Shown here: in pieces, positions 47,363 through 58,837 of the stretch
Layout: every line of letters begins with the position of its first letter
Position numbering within the stretch: the stretch's first letter is position 1
Source of the DNA: Tribonema minus
Taxonomy: Eukaryota; Sar; Xanthophyceae; Tribonematales; Tribonemataceae
DNA length: 64,000 nucleotides
Reading direction: 5' to 3'
NCBI GenBank assembly: GCA_017506865.1
Contig: JAFCMP010000490.1
Span: forward strand, 496,001-560,000
Program-made: the position numbers and the translations under genes
The notes under the pieces: generated by a model
The model's input: the letters and a program-made list of their open reading frames with translations, nothing else
What the model was told of the DNA's origin: nothing
The model's database searches: none

Positions 47363-48770
47363 TCATGGAACTTCAAGTCCAAGGCTCCAGTACCACTGCA
47401 CGTGGTACCGGTACATGGTGGTGAGTACGCACCGCAGCAACGGTCCAGCGTGACGAGCACATCAGCTCCCGCGCGCGCAGTCCAGGCGCAATGCACAATC
47501 AGTAGCAGACTTGACACAGGCAGAAACTATTGAAGCATGCACGCACGAAGAGGACGCAGAGGGTCATAGTTATTGTAGCTTTGCATCGCAATCAATGATA
47601 CACAGTGGCACGCTGTTCTCAAGATAAACACAGACTTTTGCAATGAGGCTCCTGTTTGATTGGCTAACCTTGAGGGTGTCACGCGTACTGGCACGATCCC
47701 TGAGCGTGTTGCGGTTTCAGTAGATCAGGCCCTCGCGAACGACCTGTACAGAGCGATAGCATGCGAGGATACATGTTGATGCCGTCCTGTGGTATATGAG
47801 GCATTTGAGTGCAGAGTGCAAGAGTGCAGGAATGCGAGTGTCTGTGCATCAAATCAGAGATGGCAACGTGTGCGTTACACTGTTTGCATATAATCCTTAG
47901 ATCTAGTGAATGTGAGGCACCACTTGGCTTGAGTCCACAGCAATGATTCCCTGACCCTGCGCCGCATGAGCATTGAAGCAGTGAACCATTGGCACGGCCG
48001 ATGCAGCTTAAGAGACTGAAGCTGATGGAAAGAATGATGGTCATGCATGTCATCTCCCGCGGGCGCAGTGCGAGTCCAGCCGTAAATGCAGCACCCGTAG
48101 CAGAGCTGCAACCTCAGAACCGCTTCTTACGCCGAAAAGGATTTTTGGTGTATCCGGTGCTGAATGTGACACTCCTACACAATCGACCGCCGCTCAATCG
48201 GTTGAGGGTCACTTTCAGAGCATGCTTAAAATCTCTGTACACCACGCGGGCGCCTCCCATATTGTTATATTGAGTACACATATTTTTTTCCTTCCTTTTT
48301 TCGCGCGCGAGTATCTCATAGCTGAATGTGACACGAGGATACATGTTGATGCCGGTCTTTGGTATATGCGGCAATAGAGTGCAAGAATGCGAGTGTCTGC
48401 GCTCCAAATCAGAGATGGCAACGCGCGCACGCTTAGATGTAGTGAATATGAGGCACCATTTGGCTTGAGTCCCCAGCAATGACGCCCCTGACCCTGCGCC
48501 GCATCAGCATTTAAGCAGAGACTCGTTGGCACGGTTTGTCTCGCAGGAATCACTACAAGCACAGGATGACGGTTGCGATAGACTCTCTTATGCTTTCATC
48601 TGCACACTGCATATATAAGTCCGCTGCAAGCGTGTCCTGTTTGGTGCTGTTCGAAGTGTCAGTCATTGCTTCTGCTTCCGCTGTGCAAAGCATCCTTTTC
48701 CTGTTGACAATTTTTTTAACAGCGCGGTTCGCGTCACATCTTTTTTTTGCAGCCGACTCTCAAATGCGTG
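47363..48770. other. Repeat-rich non-coding region
   Basis: Contains satellite fragments (about 47455-47520), repeat R copies at 47570-48050 and 48330-48530, and a pyrimidine-rich tract ending TTTTTTGCAG at about 48752, which could be an acceptor for the next gene. Confidence 0.45.
47570..48050. repeat. Dispersed repeat R, copy 2
   Basis: Matches 45622-46145 in block order, then continues with TGGCAACGTGTGCGTTACAC and GTGAGGCACCACTTGGCTTG, blocks also seen at 46820-46900 and 49620-49700. Confidence 0.6.
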
Positions 48771-49103
48771 ATGGGATCCATCGCATCGCACCCGGACTAT
48801 CCTGAGGTTGACATTGAGAAACTGACACGTGTATGGCGCGAGTACACGTCAGCCCTGAACGACACATTCCCACTGTCAGCAGAGGAGAGATTGCGTACCA
48901 GCGGCTGCACCAACTACCTCGACAAGCTAACCATTGCCGCTGTGGCACATCATATTAACAAACAGCACATTGTGCCGAGCGATGAGAAGCTGGAGAAGTT
49001 CAATCTGGCTTATGCCAAATTTAAGTGCGATGGAGAGGGACAGTTTTATATCCCAGGATCCGGTCTCTACAACGTGGACTTAAGCAACATGGACGAGATA
49101 TAA
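48771..49103 (+). CDS. Small unknown protein, about 110 residues
   Basis: From ATG 48771: MGSIASHPDYPEVDIEKLTR ... WREYTSALNDTFPLSAEERL ... LDKLTIAAVAHHINKQHIVP ... NLAYAKFKCDGEGQFYIPGS, ending NMDEI. It looks globular and coding. It may be a terminal exon, since TTTTTTGCAG sits 20 bp upstream. Family not recognised. Confidence 0.5.
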   Translation: MGSIASHPDYPEVDIEKLTRVWREYTSALNDTFPLSAEERLRTSGCTNYLDKLTIAAVAHHINKQHIVPSDEKLEKFNLAYAKFKCDGEGQFYIPGSGLYNVDLSNMDEI

Positions 49104-49817
49104 TCTTATAAATGATGTCATCAGAGAGAAGAGGGCGGAGGAGCCTCAGCGCTGATTGCAGTGCAGCACGCAAGTGCACATGCAGGCACGCATGGACAGT
49201 TGCGGTCTCTGAATGCTACCCAACTTGGGCACATCTTGCGCACATCAGCTCCCCCGCGTGCAGTTCAGGCATGAATGCAGCACCAAGTAGCAGACTTGAC
49301 ACAACAGCTCCCGCGCGCGCAGTTCAGGCATTTAATGCAGCACCAAGTAGCAGACCTGACACATCAGCTCCCGCGCGCGCAGTTCAGGAGCACATGTACA
49401 ATCAGTAGCAGACTTGACACTATAGCTACTACCACTGTTTGACTCCAATCACAGATACTTAGCAGCAGTACATCGGTTGGCTTACCTTGAGGGTATGTCA
49501 GCAGTTGCGCGTACTGGCACGATCCCTAAGCTCGTTGCAGTCCCTCGCGAATGCACAGAGCGAGAGCATGAGATGATATATATTATGCGGCAATTGAGTA
49601 AGGACACATGAGTGCAAGATCAGAGATGGCAACGCGCGCGTTACACTGTTTGCATGTAATGCCTACATCTAGTGAATGTGAGGCACCACTTGCTTGAGTC
49701 CGCAGCAATGATGCCATGACCCTGCGCCGCACAGCATATTGATGATTTCCGCGGTTGTGGTTTCTGGCGCCGAGTAATAATGTTGCATGTGAATAACGTC
49801 TGTGGAGGGCGGCAGAT
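49104..49817. other. Satellite and repeat fragments
   Basis: Three partial satellite units lie at about 49230-49420 (CACATCAGCTCCCGCGCGCG, CAGCACCAAGTAGCAGAC), then a repeat R fragment at 49470-49750. Confidence 0.5.
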
Positions 49818-51369
49818 ATGAATGCTGATGCGGAAACAGTTTTTGCCGAGAAGATCGCCTGGCTAGTAGAGTCCAAGAGCAGAGAAACTCAATGCATTAT
49901 GATATCCTGCAACACGGACGCGACTTTGGCTGAGAGGGCCATGGCTCTGTTTAAAAGTGACATCAACATCGAGTTTGTGGCAGTTGCCCTGCAGAAATTT
50001 ATGATTGTAAGATATTTCAAGAAGCTGTTGTTCAAAAAGGCAGCACGCATGTCAGGATCAGGCTATCTATACATAATGGACTTGGGCAAACTTCAATCAA
50101 AGCTGTTGTTGGATCACTTTACAATACTGAGGAGGCGTGAAGCAGTTCAAGACGAGGAACCACCGGCGGTTGTTGGGATGAAGAATGTCTGGTCGTGTGG
50201 TACTCAGACATGGACAACAGAACCTGAAGTGGAACTGTACACCAGTCGCATGTTGAAAGACATGCTGAAACACAGCAGGAGTCGGAGGCAGCCAGTGAAT
50301 GAGAACGCATTCATAGATCGATTGGATGCAGCTTTTGATAACGTGAAGGACGATAGCACTTGCGGCTGCTCCCCTGCCTGCCGGAAAGTCATGACAATAG
50401 ACACAATGTCTCCTGATCGTGGTGACGACACACTCAATTACGATCAAGAACTCACAATCGTGCATCAGGATCACAATACCCGTGTCCAGCCACATGCTGT
50501 CCCGAAGCATCGTAAGAAGAAACGGTCATGGATGGACCAGACGTCGAGAAGTATGACCAAGGGTATGCATGAGCGTATGATGAAACTTGAAGAAAATGTT
50601 CCAGAGGCCCGTCGCACGCCTCAAGAGAATGCTGACCTTCACGAGCACAAGGGAGTCGAGGGCTTTGACTGGGAAGCACATCACCTGAACTCGGTCAAGA
50701 AGGTAAGGCATTTGTGCGCAATTGGCTGCATTTCTCTCACTACTTATAATGCTGTATCTAACCCAACATTCTGCTGTTTTGTTGCAGGTGAAAAGCGAGC
50801 TTACGTCACTGGCATGTCCAAATTACCTCGATGGGAGATGCACAGGTGCCAAAATGCACTTCGGGGATACCAAAGGCATGTTGGGTACCAGCAACAATCC
50901 ACACCAAGCCTCGCCTGACCGCAATGAAAACTCTAACCCGTTCTACATCAGGTTAGATGGAACGGTGAATTATCGTTTTGTATGTCAAGCGTGTAATTTG
51001 CCGGAACGTAAGTACAGCAGAGCAACATGGAGAGATAACTTCAGCCAAAACAACCCAGCTCCGTTCAAATTAAAAGATTTGGTCCCCCAGATCAAGGCAC
51101 GTCTTGAACGGCGCAGAGCAGGTGAGCTCACGCAGAAAGTGTCTGTGATTGCAGACTTCAAAGGTGACGAGACTTTATTTGAGTCAGCTGCAGATGCAGC
51201 TCGTGCGCTTGCTAAGATCGGTGTGGCTGCACACGCATCTGCCATTTCATTCTGTTGCAATGGGAAGAGAAAAGCACATGCAGGGCGAACATGGCGCTAC
51301 ACAAGTTCCGCTGCAGCAGCTACTTCCATAACAGTGACTCTGCCAGCCACAAAACGTGCAAAGCTTTAG
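49818..51369 (+). CDS. Two-exon protein with HNH-like and NUMOD1-like C-terminus
   Basis: Exon 1 (49818-50702) starts MNADAETVFAEKIAWLVESK; an 85-bp intron (50703-50787) has GTAAGG and TTTTGTTGCAG; exon 2 (50788-51369) continues in phase as VKSELTSLACPNYLDGRCTG, giving about 488 residues. Exon 1 is charged and helical with a CGCSPAC Cys cluster. Exon 2 has HQASPDRNENSNPF and VCQACNLPERKYS, reminiscent of HNH-type nucleases (H, D/N, and a C-x2-C pair). It ends with FESAADAARALAKIG and ISFCCNGKRKAHAGRTWRY, close to NUMOD1, a DNA-binding module of homing endonucleases. A homing-type or viral-derived nuclease is possible. Nuclease activity is not shown. Confidence 0.6.
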
Positions 51370-52000
51370 CCGGGTACAGTTCATACCACTGGTGACAAGG
51401 CTACGTATAACCGTGTAAGTTGAGAAGCTTAGGAGCCTTAGAGTATTACATGTGCAGATGCTACTTCACGCAGGCCCCTCTTGCCCCGTGTACAGCAGCA
51501 GTCCAGTACGCCCCGCAGATATTAGCTCCCTGGGCCGCAGTCCAGAAACAATATAAAACTAGTACCAGACCTGAAATATCAGAGTATGTACAGTTATGGT
51601 CTCTGAATGCTATTCAACATGGGCACATCTTGCGCTACTTGCAGCAAAGCTCCATCGTGCACGAGCACATCAGCTCCCCCGCGCGCAGTCCAGGAGCAAA
51701 TGCACAATCAGTAGTAGACTTGAAACAACAGGCAGAGATCATTGAAAGCGTGCACGGCACGCTGTTCTCAGGATGTAAGCAGACTTTTGTGATAAGGCTC
51801 ATGTTCGGTTGGCTAACCTTGGTGAGTCGGCAGTTGCGCGTACTGTCACAATCCCTGTGCTTGTTAACGACCTGCACAGAGCGAGAGCATGAGAGGATAC
51901 ATGTTGATGCCGGCCTTTGGTATATACAGCAATTGAGTGAGGAGCGCAAGAGTGTAAGAAAGCGAGTGTCTGTGCATCGAATCAGAGATGGCAAAGCGCG
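51370..52000. repeat. Satellite fragment and repeat R copy
   Basis: 51580-51735 has a satellite type-2 unit (GAGTATGTACAGTTATGGTC, CACATCAGCTCCC); 51740-52000 is repeat R. Confidence 0.5.
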
Positions 52001-52640
52001 CACATCATCTCCTGCGCGCGCAGTTCAGGTATGAATGCAGCACCAAGTAGCAGACTTGACACTATAGTTACTACCACCGTTGCGTGCGCCGTTTGCAGCA
52101 ACGCTCCACTGTGCTCGAGCACATCAGCTCCCGTGTGCGCAGTTCAGGCATGAATGCAGCACCAAATAGCAGACCTGAAATATTAGAGTTTGTACAGTGG
52201 TGGTCTCTGAATGCTACCCAACACTCCATTGTGCACAAGCACATCAGCTCCCACGCGCGCAGTTCAGGCATGAATGCAGCACCAAGTAGCAGACTTGACA
52301 CTATAGCTACTACCACCGTTGTGTGCGCCGTTTGCAGCAACGCTCCACTGTGCACGAGCACATCAGCTCCCGCGCGCGCAGTTCAGGCATGAATGCAGCA
52401 CCAAGTAGCAGACCTGAATTATTAGAGTTTGTACAGTGGTGGTCTGAATGCTACCCAACACTCCATTGTGCACGAGCACATCTGCTCCCGCGCGCGCAGT
52501 TCAGGCATGAATGCAGCACCATGTAGCAGACTTGACACTATAGCTACTACCACTGTTGCGTGCGCCGTTTGCAGCAAAGCTCCACTGTGCACGAGCACAT
52601 CAGCTCCCGCGCGCGCAGTTCGCGCATGTGCGTCTAGGCG
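52001..52640 (+). repeat. Modular satellite array 1
   Basis: Alternating units of about 110-120 bp. Type 1 contains CTATAGCTACTACCACCGTT and CGCCGTTTGCAGCAACGCTC; type 2 contains TTAGAGTTTGTACAGTGGTG and CTGAATGCTACCCAACACTC. Both share GAGCACATCAGCTCCCGCGC and CAGTTCAGGCATGAATGCAG followed by CACCAAGTAGCAGAC. Order here: 1,2,1,2,1. Confidence 0.85.
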
Positions 52641-52660
52641 TATCGGCGCCTGTACGACAT

Positions 52661-53055
52661 CATTGTGGTGACTGGGTGGTGTCCCAGCTCACAGTGTTGA
52701 CTCTTCAGGAGTGAGGAACTGCTCCATTGCTCCAGTTACAGCCTAAAGCCTGCGAATGTTGCCTTGAGAAAGCAGCGGCGCTTGCAACTACTCTCTCCAG
52801 ATACCAAGTGCCATGGCGCCGGTAAACGTGGCGGTGCAAAAGCAGACAAAAGCCTTCCTTAAAGCATGTAGATCGGTTTCTGATCATTAGGCGAACACAA
52901 GCACAAATGCAGCTGAGCGCTGCTGCCATTCAACTTGAGGTGACTGTTGACAAATACGGGCACAACTCTCCAATTGAGCCCTGGCCACCTCAAGGCGTGC
53001 TACGTGCTGCCAACACACATCTATCATCCTAATGCACGCTAATGGCGGCCGCTTC
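52661..53055 (+). mobile_element. 395-bp non-autonomous element, copy 1, with 7-bp target duplication
   Basis: Flanked by ACGACAT at 52654-52660 and 53056-53062. An empty site with the same left flank (GCGTCTAGGCGTATCGGCGC then CTGTACGACAT) lies at about 55362-55400 and runs straight into CGCCCCC. The element begins CATTGTGGTGACTGG and ends GCGGCCGCTTC. A nearly identical copy is at 58432. Confidence 0.75.
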
Positions 53056-55933
53056 ACGACATACGCCCCCATCCATGACGTCATCGACCGTCTGGATCAA
53101 ATAACAGTGAAGCGTGCAAGGAGCTACTGCAAGCCCGGCCTACCGCAAATAAGCAATGCAAATCCTCAGCAGATACAGCACGCCTGGCACCACTTTACTG
53201 CGCGCCAAGTGTTGTCGATGCGATTGCAACACCTGATTGCGCATCACAAGCAGATACTACCCCTCTAGGCGGCGGCTGCGGCTACACGGTGGCGGCGACA
53301 CCGGCAGCGGCAGAGCAGCACCATATGTTGACGTCATGGTACTGAAATAACAGAGGGGAGTACTGCCAGTGTGTGGCTATATGCCTCTAATGCTGCACCG
53401 GTCAAAGAGGCTGCACCACTTACATACGCCCCGGTAATTGCCTACACTAGCGAACAAACGCACAACTTGCGATGCAAACCAGCACTCCACACTACTGCGC
53501 CCCCGCTTGAGGCACTCACGCAACCCCCACACTACTGCGCTCCCGCTTGAGGCACTCGCGCAACCCCCCATTACAGCCCGTGTCATGCACGCCCTGTGAT
53601 AGGGATATAACCCCTCCCCAACCCCTAAAAGGTCACCATAACGTTGGCGGTGCCTTAAGGTGCGCGCTGGTAGACGCGACTATGCACCTGCTGGAGAAAA
53701 CGATACACCTGGCGCCTACTCTCCCCGCGTTTCCTTGAACGTTACAGGAAAGAGGCTGGAAGTTCGGCTGCGGTCAGTCTCATGACATATGGCCCGAGTT
53801 CCCGCGCGCTACCAACCAGGCTGACGTCCAATTCCCCCCATGACGCCCCCCCCAAATCGCCGGCTACACTGGCCACGTCCCCTGCTCCAGGCCGTAGCAG
53901 TGCTCAGCAACGTGAGGAGCACTGCACACTCCGCGCGGCGCAGCAGCTCGCATGCGTGCCCGCCCTGACTCTCACAGTACGCCCCCAAGCTCTTGGCACT
54001 GCTCAGCAACTTACTTCGCATGCCGTAGCTAGGCCATACTATGCAACCCCAGTCCGCCCAGGCCCGTCAAGTTGACAGCGCTCAGCAGCTCGCATGAGTG
54101 CGTCCCAAATAGCTTAGTCCCCAATCCGCCTCCGGGCCTGGGGCAGTGCTCAGAAACTGGTTTGAGCCCGCCCTCGTGTTGGCAGTGCTCAGCAACTCGC
54201 TTGAACACGCCCCCCGGCTACGCCCCAGGCTTGACAGCGCTCAGCAAGTCGCTTGAGCACCCTCCGCGCCGTGCACGCAGCTCGCAGATCAACTCGAAGC
54301 TCCCTCCTCGAATCGAGCAGTTGCAGATGATAAGTAGTTGCAGATGATGATGAGCGACTTGAGCTTGACTGCGTGTAGACTCCTCACGCCCGCTCCATCA
54401 CAGCAAGTCCAGATGTCCGCCAACGCAGCACCTGTGACACACACACGTAGACTACAGGCACGTTTCCACCCAAGGGGCCGAACACTTGCATGCAGCACAA
54501 CATACTGCTAAACAACAGCATGATTAGGACAGACTTGAAGCAGCATGCAAACAACTGTGTGAAGCCTGCACTGCGATGATCATGTAGGAACACCCTGGGG
54601 TCATCAACCGCCATGCCATTGCCCAGCATTATGTCTGATACAGTCTTCATCATGCTTCAAGTTCTGCCAAGGGCGCGCCATGATGCTACTAGAACCTCAA
54701 TCGTTGAACAGGCATATCCTGATTAGTACACCTAAGCATGAACGGAAAGCATACTATACACTGGCTGTGCCACCTGTCTGCACACTAACATGGCCTGGGC
54801 AAGCACAACTGCTGCAGTACAGGTGTCTTCGCTCGTTGTTCAACTTGGCAGACCCACAATCTCAGGCTCCCTGAGCAGTGATCGCCATACGCTGAAGCTC
54901 TGCATGATGTTGAGCGCAGCAGCTGCTGCAGCAAAGAACGCGAGGCTCCACTGGCACCTGTGCAACAAACACTTCAACGTACATGCACTTTTTCCGCTGT
55001 CGCCCTGCAGGCTGCCTGCAGGCTGCCAAGTCACAAGGAGGCACAAAGAGAAGAAGGCAATGTACGCGGCGCCGTCGCTGCTCCAGCCTGCAAGATGGCC
55101 TAAGCGCGTGCATGACGATGCAGATGACAGTGCAGCGAAGACTTATACGAATTACAACACACTTGCGTAAGGAATAACAAAGACACTGTTGCACGCTGCC
55201 TATAGCGCAATGACCCAGCTCACATCGCACCCCACCTGCTGCAAACTCCCTCCCCCAAGCACTGTTACCACTGCAGTGCGAGCATTCAAGCAGCTGGTGA
55301 GTGATGTGAGTGCAGACACAGAGCAACGAGCCAAACAAAAGGGTGGGTGGGTGGGATCTGTGCGTCTAGGCGTATCGGCGCCTGTACGACATCGCCCCCA
55401 GACATCACCTTGACAACGTCACGGTGGTGTCTCATACGAGCAGGTGCAGATACGCCGCCAGCAACCTGTATGCAGCTCACAATGCACCCGGTCCGTTAGA
55501 AGATGCCAAGGCACTGGCGGCAATGATTGCCGAAAACAATAGTTTGAGGTAGTATGAGCACTGACACAAGTTCAGCACAAACACCACAAATGACATTGCT
55601 GCATCAGCAGCAGCAGCTGCTGCGCATGCGGCAGCACGAGTGTTGCCGCCATTCATCGTCAGCAGCTCGCTCCTCCACACAGCCAATGAGGATACACATT
55701 GCGCGCAACCTCAGCTACCAAAGTGTCAGTACATGATGGTGCGCGTGTCATTTCCCCCAAGTGTAGAGCAACAAACCGCACTGAGTCTGGCTGTCGCTCA
55801 CACCACACCGCTTTGATGTCACTTGGCTCTGTAGAATTGTAATTAGGGATAAGAGACGGTGAACCCTAATGAACCTTCAGTTGCGATCCTGATGTCAGCA
55901 AAGAAAGTCAAGCCAAGAGAACAGCGGTTAACA
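53056..55933. other. Gene-poor region
   Basis: Weak frames only: 53032-53268 (plus) gives IDRLDQITVKRARSYCKPGL, possibly an exon or gene fragment; 54384-54653 (minus) gives a hydrophobic FKSVLIMLLFSSMLCC segment. 53400-54280 repeats short blocks of ACGCCCCC, TTGGCACTGCTCAGCAACT type. 55360-55400 is the empty site for the 395-bp element. 55590-55640 has a CAG run. Confidence 0.35.
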
Positions 55934-57610
55934 TCACGATGACGGAGGTGGCTCTGCGGGCGGCCGAAGCGAAGGCATGCTCTCAAAGATGAATGGGAGA
56001 GCTGCTTTGTATAGACCAGTGCGCAGTTCTTCTGCGTCAAACCCAAGCAAGCTCTGCATCTTGATGTTATCTGTCGCTGACTTCCTGTCGTGCATGCAAG
56101 AAGGCATTGTAAGCTCCGGGGCCTGTTCCACACTTGTCAGCGCGATGGCAGCACCTACTTCAAGTTCTTGGCCTGCCTGCACAGTGATGTCGCCAGCTTT
56201 GTCTTCTGCGGCCGCAGTGACATGTGCTGCAGCCACTGTTTCCTTCAATGCACTCATGTCAGCGCGCTGGTTCTGAGCACTGTCAACAGACTGGACTTTG
56301 CCCCGCGCAAGTGTACTACTGCCATCTCCCAAGAGCAAGGCTGACTTCTGGCCCTCAAATGATGCATCAACACGCTTAGCATTTGAGTGGCTCGGCTTGA
56401 CCTGGCCAACGTCCTCACCAGCCGTGTGCCTCTGCTGAGATGTACCACCATTATGTTGCATATGCACTGCACGGCGAGGCCTAACAGTGCCGTAGTCACT
56501 TACCATCTCACAGAGGGTGTGTGATACATATCGACCGGTCACCATGTTCACTGGCACTTGAAAGTCGAGCTGAGGTGGAGGAGCGTTGAGCCCCACCATC
56601 TGTCCTCTGCCTAGCAACATATAGTCAGTGACCAGCGGGCCTGCATCATTGCCCCAGATTGTGGCATCAACCGGAGTATGCGAAGGGGTGATTGGCATTA
56701 TCCAGTACGGTATGGTGCAGTTGGACACACACGAGGCTGGGACATCATACACAACACCACTCCCCTCCATCTCAACCCGCAGCAGAGGATCCCATACATT
56801 AGCCTCCTCTACTTTGGTATTGGTGCCGCTGAAGTCTTCTACCATCCTGCACCATTCCCATTTGTGGTCTATGTTGCACCGAATCGGAGCCCCGACAGGC
56901 AGTATGCATGGCGTAAGGCGGTGAGCTGCCACCTGCAATACCTCTCCACTGATGACTTTTCGCACCACTACATAGTCCCTGAGCGTATGAGCTTTTGCAA
57001 ATCTCCCTCTCGGTTGACACCAGACTGGCGCCACTTGCACCAGATGCACTTGGGCTAGTTTGCCTGCGTTAGTCCTGCTCACGTCATGCATCTCATGCCA
57101 AAATGCAACTTCGTATCCAGACGGACGCCAACAAGCAAAGTTTCTCTGCTCTCCATTCAACAACTTCACTTCCCAATCCTGATTTGCGTCACCTTCTGAG
57201 AAGTCAGCATGCAAACGCGTGGCATACACGCCACCCTCGCGCGCAGCCACTACCCCCATGCGGCCTACGAGCGTTTCATTCCTCACTACCCATACCACAA
57301 CCAGCTCGCCAGTACTCGGCATATCCCCTTCAAACACGACGCCCCTCTCATTCAATGTCCATAGGTCCTCACGCCGTGACCCCGAACCTGCCATGCGCGC
57401 TTTGAGATAGCCCTCAGGATACTTCTGCCAGAGGGATGTTAGTTCCTTCCGGACTGTGTGGTGCATTGCTGCATAAAGCGGGTCACCTTCATGATACACC
57501 AACCGCTCTTTCAACACCACTGTCGACACCAACGCCTCCGTCTTGGCACGTCGCGCTGCAGCAACTGCGTTACTCGAGCCCACCTCACGCTGTCCACTGC
57601 GTACTGACAT
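55934..57610 (-). CDS. Intact 558-residue protein of unknown function
   Basis: From ATG 57610 (MSVRSGQREVGSSNAVAAAR). The first 400 residues look globular and well composed (VRKELTSLWQKYPEGYLKAR, GELVVVWVVRNETLVGRMGV, WCQPRGRFAKAHTLRDYVVV, CTIPYWIMPITPSHTP). The last 150 are low complexity with a final helical GFDAEELRTGLYKAALPFIF. No catalytic motif, zinc site or membrane span is obvious. No intron is required. It may be part of a mobile unit given its repeat-rich surroundings, but nothing shows this. Confidence 0.6.
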   Translation of the reverse strand: MSVRSGQREVGSSNAVAAARRAKTEALVSTVVLKERLVYHEGDPLYAAMHHTVRKELTSLWQKYPEGYLKARMAGSGSRREDLWTLNERGVVFEGDMPSTGELVVVWVVRNETLVGRMGVVAAREGGVYATRLHADFSEGDANQDWEVKLLNGEQRNFACWRPSGYEVAFWHEMHDVSRTNAGKLAQVHLVQVAPVWCQPRGRFAKAHTLRDYVVVRKVISGEVLQVAAHRLTPCILPVGAPIRCNIDHKWEWCRMVEDFSGTNTKVEEANVWDPLLRVEMEGSGVVYDVPASCVSNCTIPYWIMPITPSHTPVDATIWGNDAGPLVTDYMLLGRGQMVGLNAPPPQLDFQVPVNMVTGRYVSHTLCEMVSDYGTVRPRRAVHMQHNGGTSQQRHTAGEDVGQVKPSHSNAKRVDASFEGQKSALLLGDGSSTLARGKVQSVDSAQNQRADMSALKETVAAAHVTAAAEDKAGDITVQAGQELEVGAAIALTSVEQAPELTMPSCMHDRKSATDNIKMQSLLGFDAEELRTGLYKAALPFIFESMPSLRPPAEPPPSS

Positions 57611-58431
57611 GATCAATCCCGAATCGACCTACTACAACGGCTCCAGATTCGAAATATTTTCAGAAAGCACGCAGTTGTACGTGTAGTCAGCGCAGTTTTT
57701 CCTGATTCCAAACAGCGATAATTGTCACCACTCGACCCAACTTCGTGATGCGTGCAGAACCTTGCCTGATCAGAGCTGTGCTTGCGCAATCCTATTTCCC
57801 CCCCAGCACCGAAGCACAGCGACGGTGATGAAAGTACAACTAAATTGCCAAGCACAGCGCACACAGACGAAGTGAACGCAAGCCCTCTATAACAGACCCT
57901 GTCCACCAGCAGATTTACACACTCGTGCGACACACGTACTAAAATAGTTATCAAAAGAGATCGTTACCACCGTGCAGCGAAAGCAGCAACTTCCTCTGCT
58001 CCAGATTCGTTTGCAAGGCGCAGCAGGACCACTTACCCCCGTCCCCGTGACGCTGCCCACAGTAACCGATGGTGCTTGAAAGCACTTCCGCTCCAGCCCT
58101 GTCAGCAGCCGCGTCCTTCTTGAGCCGCTACGCGCAGCTTACGTCCTGTCCTGGTCTCGCTAATCCCGTACTTGAAGTAGCCCGCAGTTACCTTAGCAGG
58201 CGCCGTGGCGTGGCGTGGCCCTCCGCTACCGCTGAACCTCGTGAAGGCCGCGGGCGTCTGGTCGACTATACTAATGGCGGACGCCCTCCGCTACCGCCGA
58301 ACCTTGTGAGGATTGTCCCAAAGGACAGCGGGCGTCTGGCTGAGTTAACTCCGAACGAAGGCCCTCCGCTACCGCATGGCTCCAGTAGAGTGCGCGGGCG
58401 TCTGGCTATGCACAAGTCCTGCCGAGATCGC
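57611..58431. other. Intergenic with a short tandem repeat
   Basis: 58216-58410 contains three imperfect units of about 75 bp around GCCCTCCGCTACCGC and GCGGGCGTCTGG. The rest shows nothing. CCTGCCGAGATC precedes the 395-bp element copy. Confidence 0.45.
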
Positions 58432-58830
58432 CATTGTGGTGACTGGGTGGTGTCCCAGCTCACAGTGTTGACTCTTCAGGAGTGAGGAACTGCTCCATTG
58501 CTCCAGTTACAGCCTAAAGCCTGCGAATGTTGCCTTGAGAAAGCAGCGGCGCTTGCAACTACTCTCTCCAGATACCAAGTGCCATGGCGCCGGTAAACGT
58601 GGCGGTGCAAAAGCAGACAAAAGCCTTCCTTAAAGCATGTAGATCGGTTTCTGATCATTAGGCGAACACAAGCACAAATGCAGCTGAGCGCTGCTGCCAT
58701 TCAATTTGAGGTGACTGTTGACAAATACGGGCACAACTCTCCAATTGAGCCCTGGCCACCTCAAGGCGTGCTACGTGCTGCCAACACACATCTATCATCC
58801 TAATGCACGCTAGTGGCGGCCGCTTCACAA
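58432..58830 (+). mobile_element. 395-bp non-autonomous element, copy 2
   Basis: Differs from 52661-53055 by about three substitutions over its length. No target duplication is visible: the left flank is CCGAGATCGC, and the right side runs into satellite sequence within a few bases, so this copy probably moved by recombination or was later truncated. Confidence 0.8.
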
Positions 58831-58837
58831 CACGCAG

